Counted from the stretch's first letter, positions 4,509 through 10,706 are shown. The stretch is DNA of 10,706 nt from an uncultured Emergencia sp. (GCA_902476665.1 CABSEO010000034.1:1-10706), one strand, 5' to 3'. The notes: generated by a model not told the origin, from the sequence alone. Translations and numbers: made by a program.

Positions 4509-5525
4509 ATGTTTAACTTAAAAGTACTGAGTAAAGAAATAACAGAACAGGTACTGAAAATGCCTGAAGTGATAGAAACAGTGGAGAAGGTTTATCGGTT
4601 GAAGGCAGAAGGGGAGACTGCCGTATTCCCTCTTGTTTTTCATGAATTCAATCCTGGTACTGCTGACATGGACATTAAATCAGGCTGGTTGAAGGGAAGC
4701 GATATTTTCGGACTGAAAGTGGTTTCCTGGTTCGGGGAAAACCCGGCAAAGGGGATTCCTGCTTTAATTGGAACCATTTTGGCGATGGATGCGAAGACAG
4801 GAGTGCCGATGGGAATTCTGGACGGTTCTCATATTACCGGTATGCGCACAGGTGCTGCAGGTGCCATCGGAGCGAAGCTTCTTGCCAGAAAGAACTCTAA
4901 AAATCTTATGGTGGTGGGGGCAGGTCATGTAGCCTTATTTCAGGTTGCCGCAACACTGATGACTATGCCTGCTATTGAAAAAGTTATGGTCTATGATGGT
5001 CTCAGCCGTGAGAATGCAGTTCATTTTGCAGATTCTATGCCGCAGGTATTAAAAGAGCGCTTTGATTTCGACTGTGGAAGTGTTATCTTTGAGGCGGTGA
5101 AGGATCTGCCGTCTGCAACAGCAGATAGTGACATTATTATTACTGTAACGCCGTCACATGAGCCGATTATCATGAAAGAGTGGGTAAAAGCAGGCACTCA
5201 TTTCAGCTGTATCGGTGCGGATATGTCCGGAAAGGAAGAAATTGATCCGGAGATTTTCAGAGATGCAAGAGTCTTTACTGATGACACACCACAATGTATT
5301 CATGTAGGTGAAATTGAGCTGCCCGTTGCCAGAGGAATTCTGAAAAAAGAAGAGATTGCGGGAGAAATCGGAGAAATTTTGACAGGTGCAGCAGAGGGCA
5401 GACAGAATGAAGCGCAGATCACAGTATTTGATGCGACGGGCACGGCTTTGCTGGATCTGCTTACTGCTAAGCTGGCGTTGGGAAAAGCAGGGGAAATGAA
5501 TCTGGGTCAGACTGTAAACCTGTAA
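4509..5525 (+). CDS. Ornithine cyclodeaminase / mu-crystallin family enzyme
   Basis: A 338-aa NAD(P)-dependent enzyme of the ornithine cyclodeaminase/mu-crystallin family. Members include ornithine and lysine cyclodeaminases, ketimine reductases, archaeal alanine dehydrogenase and SbnB-like opine enzymes. Visible features: substrate-site Lys70 in GLKVV, Arg113 in HITGMRTGAAGAIGAKLLA, the nucleotide-binding GAGHVA (137-142), SDIIITVTPSHEP (207-219), Asp238 in GADMSGKEEID, and the closing ITVFDATGTALLDLLTAKLA. Asp in a GxDxxGKxE setting is seen in cyclodeaminase and alanine-dehydrogenase members, whereas mu-crystallin lacks it, so deamination chemistry is possible; the substrate cannot be read from sequence. 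Start 4509 is chosen over an in-frame ATG at 4437, because GGAAAGGA lies 10 nt upstream and MFNLKVLSKE matches the family N-terminus. It heads a likely three-gene operon with an aminotransferase and a B3/4 protein. Confidence 0.88.
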   Translation: MFNLKVLSKEITEQVLKMPEVIETVEKVYRLKAEGETAVFPLVFHEFNPGTADMDIKSGWLKGSDIFGLKVVSWFGENPAKGIPALIGTILAMDAKTGVPMGILDGSHITGMRTGAAGAIGAKLLARKNSKNLMVVGAGHVALFQVAATLMTMPAIEKVMVYDGLSRENAVHFADSMPQVLKERFDFDCGSVIFEAVKDLPSATADSDIIITVTPSHEPIIMKEWVKAGTHFSCIGADMSGKEEIDPEIFRDARVFTDDTPQCIHVGEIELPVARGILKKEEIAGEIGEILTGAAEGRQNEAQITVFDATGTALLDLLTAKLALGKAGEMNLGQTVNL

Positions 5526-5535
5526 GACTATGTAA

Positions 5536-5563
5536 AAATGTATTTAGATATATACTTACATTT
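5536..5563. repeat. 7-bp inverted repeat in the gap before the aminotransferase gene
   Basis: AAATGTA (5536-5542) and TACATTT (5557-5563) flank a 14-nt AT-rich centre in the 59-nt gap. It has no U-tract and no GC-rich stem, so it is not a terminator. It could be a binding site for an internal promoter or an mRNA processing hairpin; it may be chance. Confidence 0.35.
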
Positions 5564-5584
5564 AAAATGAGAATGAGGTGAACT

Positions 5585-6706
5585 ATGAAAATTAAAACTT
5601 TTAAGGTAGAACGCTGGATGAATGAATACGAAGACGATGCAGTATACAATCTGGCAGAAACATGTATAGACTCTATGACCATTGAAGAACTTCTGACTAT
5701 CTGTGGAGAAGAACCGGCAGCTTATCTGACAGGACTTGCAGGAATCAGACTTTCTTACAGTCACATTTTCGGCTCTCCGGAGTTTCTGGAAGGTGTGGCA
5801 GGGCTGTACCAGGATTTGAAGCCGGATCAGGTTATTCCGACGCATGGTGCTATCGGGGCTAATAATCAGGTCATTACGACTTTGATCGGAGCAGAAGATA
5901 ATATGGTTTCTGTAATGCCGACTTACCAGCAGCATTATTCTATCCCCGAATCCATTGGAGCAGATGTGAGAATTCTGCAGCTGACCTTGGAAGATGATTA
6001 CTTGCCGAATCTGGAGGTTTTGAGAAGTCTGGTTGATGAAAATACCAGAATGATCACAATTAATAATCCTAATAATCCGACCGGATCCTGGATCCCCGTG
6101 GACACTATGAAAGAAATCGTTGAAATTGCCAAAAGTGTGGATGCTTATGTGCTGTGTGACGAGGTTTACAGAGGTATTTCCGAGGATGGAAGTTATATGC
6201 AGTCCATCGTGGATCTTTACGACAAAGGTATTTCTGTGGGGAGCATGTCCAAGGTATTTTCTCTTGCCGGTCTCAGGATGGGATGGATTGCCACAAAGAG
6301 TGCAGAAGTGCTGCATCTCTGTCATGAAAGACGTGACTATGACACAATCAGCTGTGGTGTCATCGACGATAAACTGGCTGCACTGGCTTTGAAGAACAAG
6401 GACAAGGTTTTTGCAAGAAACAGAGCTATCCTGAATAAAAACAGAGCAATTCTGGATCAGTGGGTGCAGGAAACTCCTGAGGTAAAATATCTAAAGCCTG
6501 TGGCAGGAACAACGGCACTTGTATACTATGATAAAGACATGCCGTCTTATGATCTCTGTGTAAAACTGCTGCGTGAAAAGGGTGTACTGTTTACTCCGGG
6601 AGAATGTTTTGAAATGGAAGGCGCTGTAAGAATCGGTTATGCCTACGATTCAAAAACTTTGAGAGAAGGACTGGATAAGTTTGCAGAATTTTTAAGAGAG
6701 GTGTAA
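5585..6706 (+). CDS. PLP-dependent aminotransferase, fold type I (class I/II)
   Basis: A 373-aa aspartate-aminotransferase-fold enzyme that moves amino groups between an amino acid and a keto acid using pyridoxal phosphate. Signature residues: NPNNPTG (161-167, Asn164 near the PLP ring), Asp192 and Tyr195 in CDEVYRG, the Schiff-base Lys223 in SMSKVFSLAGLRMGW, phosphate-binding Arg231, and Arg349 in AVRIGYA for the substrate carboxylate. Length is normal for the class. The N-terminus (FKVERWMNEYEDDAVYNLAETCIDSMTIEEL) is distinctive and faintly recalls the capreomycidine synthase branch, where a PLP enzyme acts on a non-protein amino acid; that is a weak hint only. The ATG follows a GAGGTG site. 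It is 59 nt from the cyclodeaminase-family gene and 32 nt from the B3/4 gene, so the three are probably co-transcribed and share a substrate pathway. The substrate is unknown. Confidence 0.9.
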   Translation: MKIKTFKVERWMNEYEDDAVYNLAETCIDSMTIEELLTICGEEPAAYLTGLAGIRLSYSHIFGSPEFLEGVAGLYQDLKPDQVIPTHGAIGANNQVITTLIGAEDNMVSVMPTYQQHYSIPESIGADVRILQLTLEDDYLPNLEVLRSLVDENTRMITINNPNNPTGSWIPVDTMKEIVEIAKSVDAYVLCDEVYRGISEDGSYMQSIVDLYDKGISVGSMSKVFSLAGLRMGWIATKSAEVLHLCHERRDYDTISCGVIDDKLAALALKNKDKVFARNRAILNKNRAILDQWVQETPEVKYLKPVAGTTALVYYDKDMPSYDLCVKLLREKGVLFTPGECFEMEGAVRIGYAYDSKTLREGLDKFAEFLREV

Positions 6707-6738
6707 AATAGTCCTAGCAAAGGCAGGAGGCTATACCA

Positions 6739-7449
6739 ATGAAAAAAATTATTTGTAAAGAAGATTTCTGGGAAATGTTCCCCGACTGCAAGATCGGTAT
6801 TGTAGTCTGTAAAGGTATTACTAATGAATACGGCAATGATGAAGATGAGTATGAAGCCATGATCAGAGACGGTGAGCAGAGAGCTCTGACTTTCCTCACT
6901 GAAGAAAATTTTTCTGACAACCGGGTCATTAAAGTGTGGAGAGAGGCTTATACAAAGTTTAAGACGAAAAAAGGAGCAAGATGTGCTATTGAGGCTCTGA
7001 TGAAAAGAATTTCCAAAGAGAATCATCTGGGCACGATTAATCCTATTGTAGATATTTACAACAGCGTTTCTCTGAGTCATGCCATGCCTTGCGGAGGCGA
7101 GGACATTGACTGTATGGAAGGAGATCTGCTTTTAACAAAGGCAGACGGAACAGAAACATTCCGTGTTATCGGCAGTGATACCGATGAACCTCCTTTTGAA
7201 GGAGAACTGGTTTATAAGGATGATGCAGGAGCGGTGTGCAGATGCTGGACCTGGCGTGAAGCACAGCGCACCATGCTGACGGAAAAGACCAGAAATGCGA
7301 TGCTCTGCTGTGAGCTGGTGGATACGGCCAGATATGAAGAACTGCTGGAAGTCCTCTCTGATCTGAAGAATCTTGTGGAGGAGAGACTGGGCGGTCAGTG
7401 TGAGATTAAGATTCTGGACAGAGAAAATCCTCAGACAGATCTGATGTAA
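6739..7449 (+). CDS. Free-standing B3/B4 tRNA-synthetase editing-type domain protein
   Basis: A 236-aa protein of the B3/4 domain family, the fold that in the PheRS beta subunit hydrolyses mischarged Tyr-tRNA(Phe). Visible features: AYTKFKTKKGARCAIEALMKRI (70-91), NPIVDIYNSVSLSHAMPCGGEDIDCMEGDLLL (101-132), the FEGELVYKDDAG hairpin (153-164) and RCWTWRE (168-174), followed by a C-terminal helical end. There is no aminoacylation or anticodon module, so it is not a synthetase. Stand-alone B3/4 proteins occur in many bacteria and are mostly of unknown role; trans-editing of mischarged tRNA, or binding of an amino acid, is the usual guess. CAGGAGG precedes the ATG by 9 nt. Placement behind a cyclodeaminase-family enzyme and an aminotransferase fits a role in handling an unusual amino acid. 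A hairpin terminator follows at 7489. Confidence 0.85.
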   Translation: MKKIICKEDFWEMFPDCKIGIVVCKGITNEYGNDEDEYEAMIRDGEQRALTFLTEENFSDNRVIKVWREAYTKFKTKKGARCAIEALMKRISKENHLGTINPIVDIYNSVSLSHAMPCGGEDIDCMEGDLLLTKADGTETFRVIGSDTDEPPFEGELVYKDDAGAVCRCWTWREAQRTMLTEKTRNAMLCCELVDTARYEELLEVLSDLKNLVEERLGGQCEIKILDRENPQTDLM

Positions 7450-7488
7450 TGTATCAGACAAAAGAAATCTGAATATAGGCAAATTGAA

Positions 7489-7545
7489 GGAAAAGAGCCC
7501 GTTGCTGAGGAAACATGTGTTTCACAGGCTGCGCGGTTCTTTTCC
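7489..7545 (+). terminator. Hairpin terminator after the B3/4 gene
   Basis: A long imperfect stem is capped by GAAAC (7510-7514) and GTTTC (7519-7523) around ATGT, and flanked by GGAAAA (7489-7494) with TTTTCC (7540-7545). The GAGCCCG...CGGTTCTTTT outline is typical of clostridial terminators. The stem has several mismatches, so it may be leaky and let the operon read into the downstream reductase gene. Confidence 0.55.
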
Positions 7546-7557
7546 GTTTCTGGTGCC

Positions 7558-7586
7558 TTGTAAAGCCGGACGCTTTCTGCTACACT
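7558..7586 (+). promoter_or_regulatory. Possible sigma-A promoter of the reductase/CAT-like pair
   Basis: TTGTAA (7558-7563), 17-nt spacer, TACACT (7581-7586), each with 4 of 6 consensus matches. Its position between a terminator and an AAGGAGA site (7604-7610) supports it. Confidence 0.4.
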
Positions 7587-7621
7587 TGAGTAAATACACT
7601 GATAAGGAGAGCAATGTAAAG

Positions 7622-8800
7622 GTGCAGTATCGTAAAGACAGAAAAGGAGAGAATATCTCGGTTTTGGGTTACGGATGTATGAGGTTTACCAGAAAAGGTG
7701 TATCCATAGATCTGGAAAAGGCAGAAACTGAAGTGATGGAAGCGATCAGACTGGGAGTCAATTATTTTGATACAGCCTACATTTATCCGGGAAGCGAAGC
7801 TGCCCTGGGAGAAATTCTGGAGCGTAACGGATGCAGGAAGCAGGTGAAGATTGCAACCAAGCTGCCTCACTATCTGATAAAGAGCAGAGCAGGTGCAGAA
7901 AAGCTTTTCAGCGAACAGTTGAAGAGGCTGCGGACTGATTATGTGGATTATTATCTGATGCATATGCTGGGAGATGTGGAGACCTGGGAAAAGCTGAAAA
8001 AAGCAGGGATAGAGAACTGGATCAGAGAAAAGATGGAATTGGGGCAGATACGAAATATAGGATTTTCCTATCATGGAAGCACTGACGGATTCTGTAGACT
8101 TGTGAATGCTTATGACTGGGACTTCTGCCAGATTCAGTACAACTATGTGGATGAAAACTCTCAGGCGGGCAGGAAGGGGCTTATGTATGCTTCAGAAAAG
8201 GGATTGCCAGTCATCATCATGGAACCTCTGCGGGGAGGAAAACTGGTAAATCTGCTGCCGGAGTCGGCAAAGGAGCTGTTTCTCAGAGATCCGGACAGGA
8301 GAACTCCTGCAGAAATGGCCTTCAAATGGCTTTATGATCAGAAACAGGTTACCTGCGTTCTGTCAGGGATGAACTCCCTGGATATGGTGCATGAGAATGT
8401 AAAAACTGCATCAGAAGCAAATGCAGATTGTCTGACTCTATCAGACAGACAGATGATTGAAAGGGTAAAGGAGGAAATTGCCAGGACAACAAAAGTCGGG
8501 TGTACGGGCTGTGGCTACTGTATGCCCTGTCCTGCCGGTGTGGATATTCCGGGAGCGTTCCGCTGTTATAATGCGGTTTATGAAGAAAGCAGGCGGGCAG
8601 GTCGTCATGACTATCTCTTTTCCGCACTTAGGAAAAAACATGCGGGTATTTCACAGTGTGTGGGCTGCGGCAGATGTGAAACTCACTGTCCGCAGGGGAT
8701 TTCTATCCGCAGTGAACTGAAAAATGCGGCAAAAGAACTGGAAGGCATGGAATATAAACTGCTGAGACTGGGCGTGAAACTTTTTCGGATGTTCGGATAA
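7622..8800 (+). CDS. Aldo/keto reductase with C-terminal two [4Fe-4S] cluster domain
   Basis: A 392-aa oxidoreductase. Residues 1-275 form an aldo/keto reductase barrel with the catalytic tetrad Asp50, Tyr55 (FDTAYIYPGSEA), Lys80 (IATKLP) and His114 (YYLMHML). The C-terminus carries two ferredoxin-type motifs: C294-C297-C300-C303-P (GCTGCGYCMPCP) and C346-C349-C352-C356-P (CVGCGRCETHCP), enough for two [4Fe-4S] clusters. This domain pair is common in clostridia and suggests electron transfer between NAD(P)H or ferredoxin and a carbonyl substrate that cannot be identified. The start is set at GTG 7622 because MQYRKDRKGENISVLGYGCMRFTRKG is the usual family beginning and AAGGAGA stands 11 nt upstream. 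An open frame reaching back to 7484 crosses the terminator and has no family match. Between the ribosome site and GTG lies ATGTAA (7614-7619), a start codon directly followed by a stop. The CAT-like gene follows after 12 nt. Confidence 0.92.
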   Translation: MQYRKDRKGENISVLGYGCMRFTRKGVSIDLEKAETEVMEAIRLGVNYFDTAYIYPGSEAALGEILERNGCRKQVKIATKLPHYLIKSRAGAEKLFSEQLKRLRTDYVDYYLMHMLGDVETWEKLKKAGIENWIREKMELGQIRNIGFSYHGSTDGFCRLVNAYDWDFCQIQYNYVDENSQAGRKGLMYASEKGLPVIIMEPLRGGKLVNLLPESAKELFLRDPDRRTPAEMAFKWLYDQKQVTCVLSGMNSLDMVHENVKTASEANADCLTLSDRQMIERVKEEIARTTKVGCTGCGYCMPCPAGVDIPGAFRCYNAVYEESRRAGRHDYLFSALRKKHAGISQCVGCGRCETHCPQGISIRSELKNAAKELEGMEYKLLRLGVKLFRMFG

Positions 8801-8812
8801 AAGGAGAATAAA

Positions 8813-9466
8813 ATGAGATTTACAGAAATTGATTTTGAAAGCTGGGAGCGTCGTGAATACTTTGAGATGTTCAGAAATTCAACCGTATATATGACGGTGG
8901 AGCTGGATGTTACAGAATTCTCTGCAAAGGTGAAGCAGGCGGGACTGAGACTTTATCCCTGTCTGATTTACTGTGTAGCGGAAGTTATTAATGAAAATGA
9001 GGATTTTCGATATGCTTTTGACGGGAATGGACAGCTGGGTCTGTGGGACAGACTGAATCCGTTTTATACAGTGAAGCGGAAAGATAATCCACAGCTTTTT
9101 TCTATGAAATATACGGAGTTTTTCGGGGAGTTCAGGGAGTTTTACCGCAGTTTCGAAGAGGATCGCCTGGTTGCGGAAAACTGCGCAAGAGTGCTTTGCG
9201 ACGAGAGCCTGCCAGCCAATATCTTCGGAATTTCTGCTGTTCCGGGCATTCATTTTTCTGCATTCAGCTTTGGAGGAACAAAAGAGGATCTGATACCGTT
9301 TGTTTTATTAGGAAAAGTGGAGGAAAAGGATGGTCGGAGAATTATGCCTGTGACAGGAGAGTTTTCTCACGCAGTCAATGATGGATTTCATATAAAACTG
9401 TTTTTCAGCCAGTTAGAAGAAAAAATGAGAAATTTGCTCTCAGAGAATGTCTTTAGTCTGAAATAA
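8813..9466 (+). CDS. Chloramphenicol acetyltransferase-like (CAT family) protein with altered active-site neighbours
   Basis: A 217-aa protein that follows the CAT trimer family along its full length: MRFTEIDFESWERREYFEMF at the start, LYPCLIYCVAEVINENEDFRYAFD (47-70), LGLWDRLNPFYTV (75-87), and the acetyl-CoA dependent active-site stretch FSHAVNDGFH (184-193). His186 matches the catalytic base and Asp190 the structural Asp of HHxxxDG, but the first His is Ser185. The region that in true CATs reads near PWVSFTSF is here PGIHFSAF (144-151), so the Ser thought to assist catalysis appears replaced by His147. Substrate-pocket residues therefore differ from resistance CATs, and chloramphenicol may not be the natural substrate. 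AAAGGAG precedes the ATG, 12 nt behind the reductase gene, so the pair is translated from one message. Alternatives are an acetyltransferase for another hydroxyl compound or a weakly active resistance gene. Confidence 0.88.
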   Translation: MRFTEIDFESWERREYFEMFRNSTVYMTVELDVTEFSAKVKQAGLRLYPCLIYCVAEVINENEDFRYAFDGNGQLGLWDRLNPFYTVKRKDNPQLFSMKYTEFFGEFREFYRSFEEDRLVAENCARVLCDESLPANIFGISAVPGIHFSAFSFGGTKEDLIPFVLLGKVEEKDGRRIMPVTGEFSHAVNDGFHIKLFFSQLEEKMRNLLSENVFSLK

Positions 9467-9565
9467 AATTTCTCGCTTGTCAATGAGTCATTCCAATACT
9501 GCCTTTGATACTTTACCTTTTTAAGTATTATAAACACTCAAAAAATCTCTCAAGATTAAATTTAC

Positions 9566-9574
9566 TGTTATAAT
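9566..9574 (+). promoter_or_regulatory. Extended -10 promoter of the small membrane protein gene
   Basis: TGTTATAAT is a perfect extended -10 (TGnTATAAT). The start point near 9581 lies before the ribosome site at 9593-9598. The -35 region is poor. A second candidate further up is TTGATA (9505-9510) with TATAAA (9529-9534), 18-nt spacer. Confidence 0.55.
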
Positions 9575-9608
9575 GAAAATATATCTTATGCGAAGAAGGT
9601 TTTCTCAG

Positions 9609-9812
9609 ATGAAAAACGAATTAAAACAGAAACAAATAATAAAAATCTTAGACTCTTTATCATTTGTTTGCCTTTTAATTTTATTTTTCTTTAATGCTAT
9701 TACACTCATTATATCTTTACTGATGAAAGTGTATGTAGCTTTTATACTTGCTCTATGTGTTGAAATTTGTCTCCTGATAACAATAAAAAAGGACTTTTCA
9801 AAAAAACAATAG
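9609..9812 (+). CDS. Small AT-rich membrane protein with two helices (67 aa, unknown function)
   Basis: Not recognised. The 67-aa protein has a basic N-terminus (MKNELKQKQIIKI), two hydrophobic helices (about residues 14-38, DSLSFVCLLILFFFNAITLIISLLM, and 41-58, VYVAFILALCVEICLLIT) and a lysine-rich end (IKKDFSKKQ), so it probably forms a membrane hairpin with both ends on the cytoplasmic side. ATG 9609 is preferred over 9573 because the latter sits inside the -10 hexamer, while AGAAGG lies 10 nt before 9609. The DNA is visibly richer in A/T than the flanking genes and codons are A/T-ended, unlike the adjacent CAT-like and reductase genes, which suggests a separate origin. Its TAG is part of the hairpin that terminates the facing GNAT gene. 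Bacteriocin immunity-like or toxin-like small proteins share this size and topology, but nothing specific supports that. Confidence 0.62.
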   Translation: MKNELKQKQIIKILDSLSFVCLLILFFFNAITLIISLLMKVYVAFILALCVEICLLITIKKDFSKKQ

Positions 9813-9837
9813 AGTTGTCGCTATATGCGACAACTCT
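9801..9837 (-). terminator. Rho-independent terminator of the minus-strand GNAT gene
   Basis: A perfect 11-bp stem joins AGAGTTGTCGC (9811-9821) and GCGACAACTCT (9827-9837) with a 5-nt loop. On the minus strand it is followed by ATTGTTTTTT (9810-9801). On the + strand there is no U-tract, so it serves mainly the GNAT gene, although its stem starts at the stop codon of the small membrane protein gene. Confidence 0.85.
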
Positions 9838-9850
9838 CAGACTGAAGACA

Positions 9851-10363
9851 TTACTTTGATAGAATGTCCTGATTTTTTATTGCCTGTTTTTTCCTTAAAT
9901 TATAGCGATAGACTCTTTCCGTTTGACCTGTTCCTGTGGGAACCATTTCTACAAATTCCCAGCCGGTTTTTTCATAATAGTGCTCATGCTCGGTAATCAG
10001 ATAAAGATAAGGATAGTCTGTAGTGTCTCTGATTGTTTCAATGCAGGCGGTCTGCAGCATCTGTCCTATTTTCAGATTACGGTATTCATTTTTGACATAA
10101 AGAGTCGCCAGCCAGGGATATAGATCCTGGCGGGTCTTCAGATCGTTCATCCACAGGGACACCACGCCTGCAGGTTCATCATCGTATTTTGCTATCAGCA
10201 TCTGTGGCACGCCGTCTTTTCTCAGGCAGTGTTCGGTTCTGTATATGAGTTCGTCAAGGGTATAGCCTCCGGCTTCGCCCCATTCTTCCCATAGCCAGTA
10301 GGAAACCTCATCGATATACTCCGGAGCGTCTGCCAGATTCATGATCTTAATTTTCTCTTCCAT
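9851..10363 (-). CDS. GNAT family N-acetyltransferase
   Basis: A 170-aa acetyltransferase of the GCN5-related fold, which transfers acetyl from acetyl-CoA to an amine. Motif A is LATLYVKNEYRNLKIGQMLQTACIETI (85-111), with the CoA pyrophosphate loop R95-N-L-K-I-G100. Motif B-like YEKTGWEFV (130-138) follows LYLITEHEHY. The start ATG at 10363 follows AAAGGAGG at the right distance; the reading frame opens 10 codons earlier but without a site. The stop lies shortly before a strong terminator. It is transcribed alone, divergent from a response regulator, with promoters about 20 bp apart. The substrate cannot be inferred: GNATs of this size act on antibiotics, polyamines, peptides or proteins. Confidence 0.9.
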   Translation of the reverse strand: MEEKIKIMNLADAPEYIDEVSYWLWEEWGEAGGYTLDELIYRTEHCLRKDGVPQMLIAKYDDEPAGVVSLWMNDLKTRQDLYPWLATLYVKNEYRNLKIGQMLQTACIETIRDTTDYPYLYLITEHEHYYEKTGWEFVEMVPTGTGQTERVYRYNLRKKQAIKNQDILSK

Positions 10364-10383
10364 GGTAAAGCCTCCTTTAACGT

Positions 10384-10392
10384 AGTATATCA
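10384..10392 (-). promoter_or_regulatory. Extended -10 promoter of the GNAT gene
   Basis: The minus strand reads TGATATACT, an extended -10 (TGnTATACT). No convincing -35 is seen, as is common with extended -10 promoters. It lies 20-29 nt before the ATG, so the leader is very short. Confidence 0.4.
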
Positions 10393-10407
10393 TATTTTGA
10401 TTGAGTG

Positions 10408-10416
10408 TGGTATACT
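10408..10416 (+). promoter_or_regulatory. Extended -10 promoter of the response regulator gene
   Basis: TGGTATACT is an extended -10 with no clear -35, about 67 nt before the start codon. It faces away from the GNAT promoter, and the two -10 boxes are 21 bp apart, so the two polymerases would compete. Confidence 0.4.
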
Positions 10417-10482
10417 AGATACCGAACATCCCATTCATTTTGAACGGGCCTGATTCTATTTTAGAAAAACGGGAGAATATGG

Positions 10483-10706
10483 ATGAAAACCATTGCGATC
10501 ATTGACGATGATATTCATATCGGAAATATGCTGGAGGAAGTGCTGAACCGTGAGGGTTTCCGTGTTCTGCGGGCTTATTCAGGTACGGAGGCTCTTTATC
10601 TTCTGGACCGAAATCAGCCTGATCTTGTGCTTCTTGATCTGATGCTGCCGGGACTTCCGGGAGAACAGGTGATGGATCGTTTCAAAGAAATTCCGGTAAT
10701 AGTCAT
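10483..10706 (+). CDS. Two-component response regulator, N-terminal receiver domain (partial)
   Basis: The first 74 codons of a response regulator, cut by the window end. The receiver fold is clear: the acidic pocket DDD (8-10) after MKTIAI, the phosphoacceptor Asp52 in LVLLDLMLPG, the loop GLPGEQV, and PVIVM at the expected place of the third beta strand. The output domain lies outside the window. ATG 10483 is used because GGGAGA is 6 nt upstream; an ATG at 10479 opens another frame (MDENHC). An OmpR-type regulator with a histidine kinase next to it is the usual arrangement for such sequences in clostridia, but this cannot be seen here. It diverges from the GNAT gene. Confidence 0.9.
   Translation, partial: MKTIAIIDDDIHIGNMLEEVLNREGFRVLRAYSGTEALYLLDRNQPDLVLLDLMLPGLPGEQVMDRFKEIPVIV

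Noticed and set aside
5528..6325. Minus-strand open frame of 265 codons opposite the aminotransferase gene
   Set aside because: It is fully antisense to a gene with all catalytic residues in place and shows no domain or ribosome site.
7484..7621. 46-residue upstream extension of the aldo/keto reductase
   Set aside because: The stretch crosses a terminator hairpin and a candidate promoter, and the family begins at MQYRKDRKG.
7132..8074. Two minus-strand open frames (7132-7482 and 7580-8074)
   Set aside because: They are antisense to the B3/4 and reductase genes, with Cys/His/Leu-rich composition typical of reversed coding sequence and no start signals.
8349..8720. Overlapping alternative frames on both strands within the ferredoxin-type region of the reductase
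   Set aside because: The + strand main frame contains two complete cysteine motifs; the others have no support.
9573..9608. 12-residue upstream extension of the small membrane protein
   Set aside because: Its ATG is part of the TATAAT box, so it would not be in the transcript.

Overview
The window looks like chromosomal DNA of a clostridial Firmicute, most likely a Lachnospiraceae-type gut anaerobe. The grounds are strong AGGAGG-like ribosome binding sites, sigma-A promoters, a Tad-like pilus locus with very short pilin-like proteins, a DUF5688-like protein, a DUF134/NifX-type fusion and an aldo/keto reductase with a C-terminal two-cluster ferredoxin region. Family calls were made by recognising motifs by eye, not by database search.

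Layout. (1) 1-1904: the 3' end of a Tad-like pilus operon on the + strand. It holds the tail of a membrane protein, a TadB/TadC-like type II secretion F protein, two paralogous pilin-like miniproteins of 52 and 48 aa, a TadE-like pseudopilin and a second TadE-like gene that is frameshifted. A hairpin terminator closes it. (2) 1963-3395: a variant peptide deformylase with its own promoter and terminator, then a DUF5688-like gene cut by an in-frame TAA. (3) 3499-4254, minus strand: a DUF134 helix-turn-helix plus dinitrogenase Fe-Mo cofactor domain protein with a Cys/His-rich tail. It is transcribed from a consensus sigma-A promoter with an inverted repeat over the predicted start point. (4) 4509-7449, + strand: a likely three-gene operon of an ornithine cyclodeaminase/mu-crystallin family enzyme, a PLP fold-type I aminotransferase and a free-standing tRNA-synthetase B3/4 (editing-type) domain protein. 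A perfect 11-bp inverted repeat sits in the promoter region and a hairpin terminator follows. (5) 7622-9466: a [4Fe-4S] aldo/keto reductase and a chloramphenicol-acetyltransferase-like protein, 12 nt apart. (6) 9609-10706: a small AT-rich two-helix membrane protein, a GNAT acetyltransferase on the minus strand, and, divergent from it, the start of a response regulator cut by the window edge.

The most interesting unit is (4). Two amino-acid/keto-acid enzymes are paired with a stand-alone domain related to the PheRS editing module, which suggests metabolism of a non-protein amino acid combined with protection of translation; this is a hypothesis. Two genes carry single disabling lesions (1486-1846 and 2556-3395), so either decay or sequencing errors affect this stretch. 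No tRNA, rRNA, CRISPR array, insertion sequence or phage gene was seen, and no gene-free stretch exceeds 300 bases.
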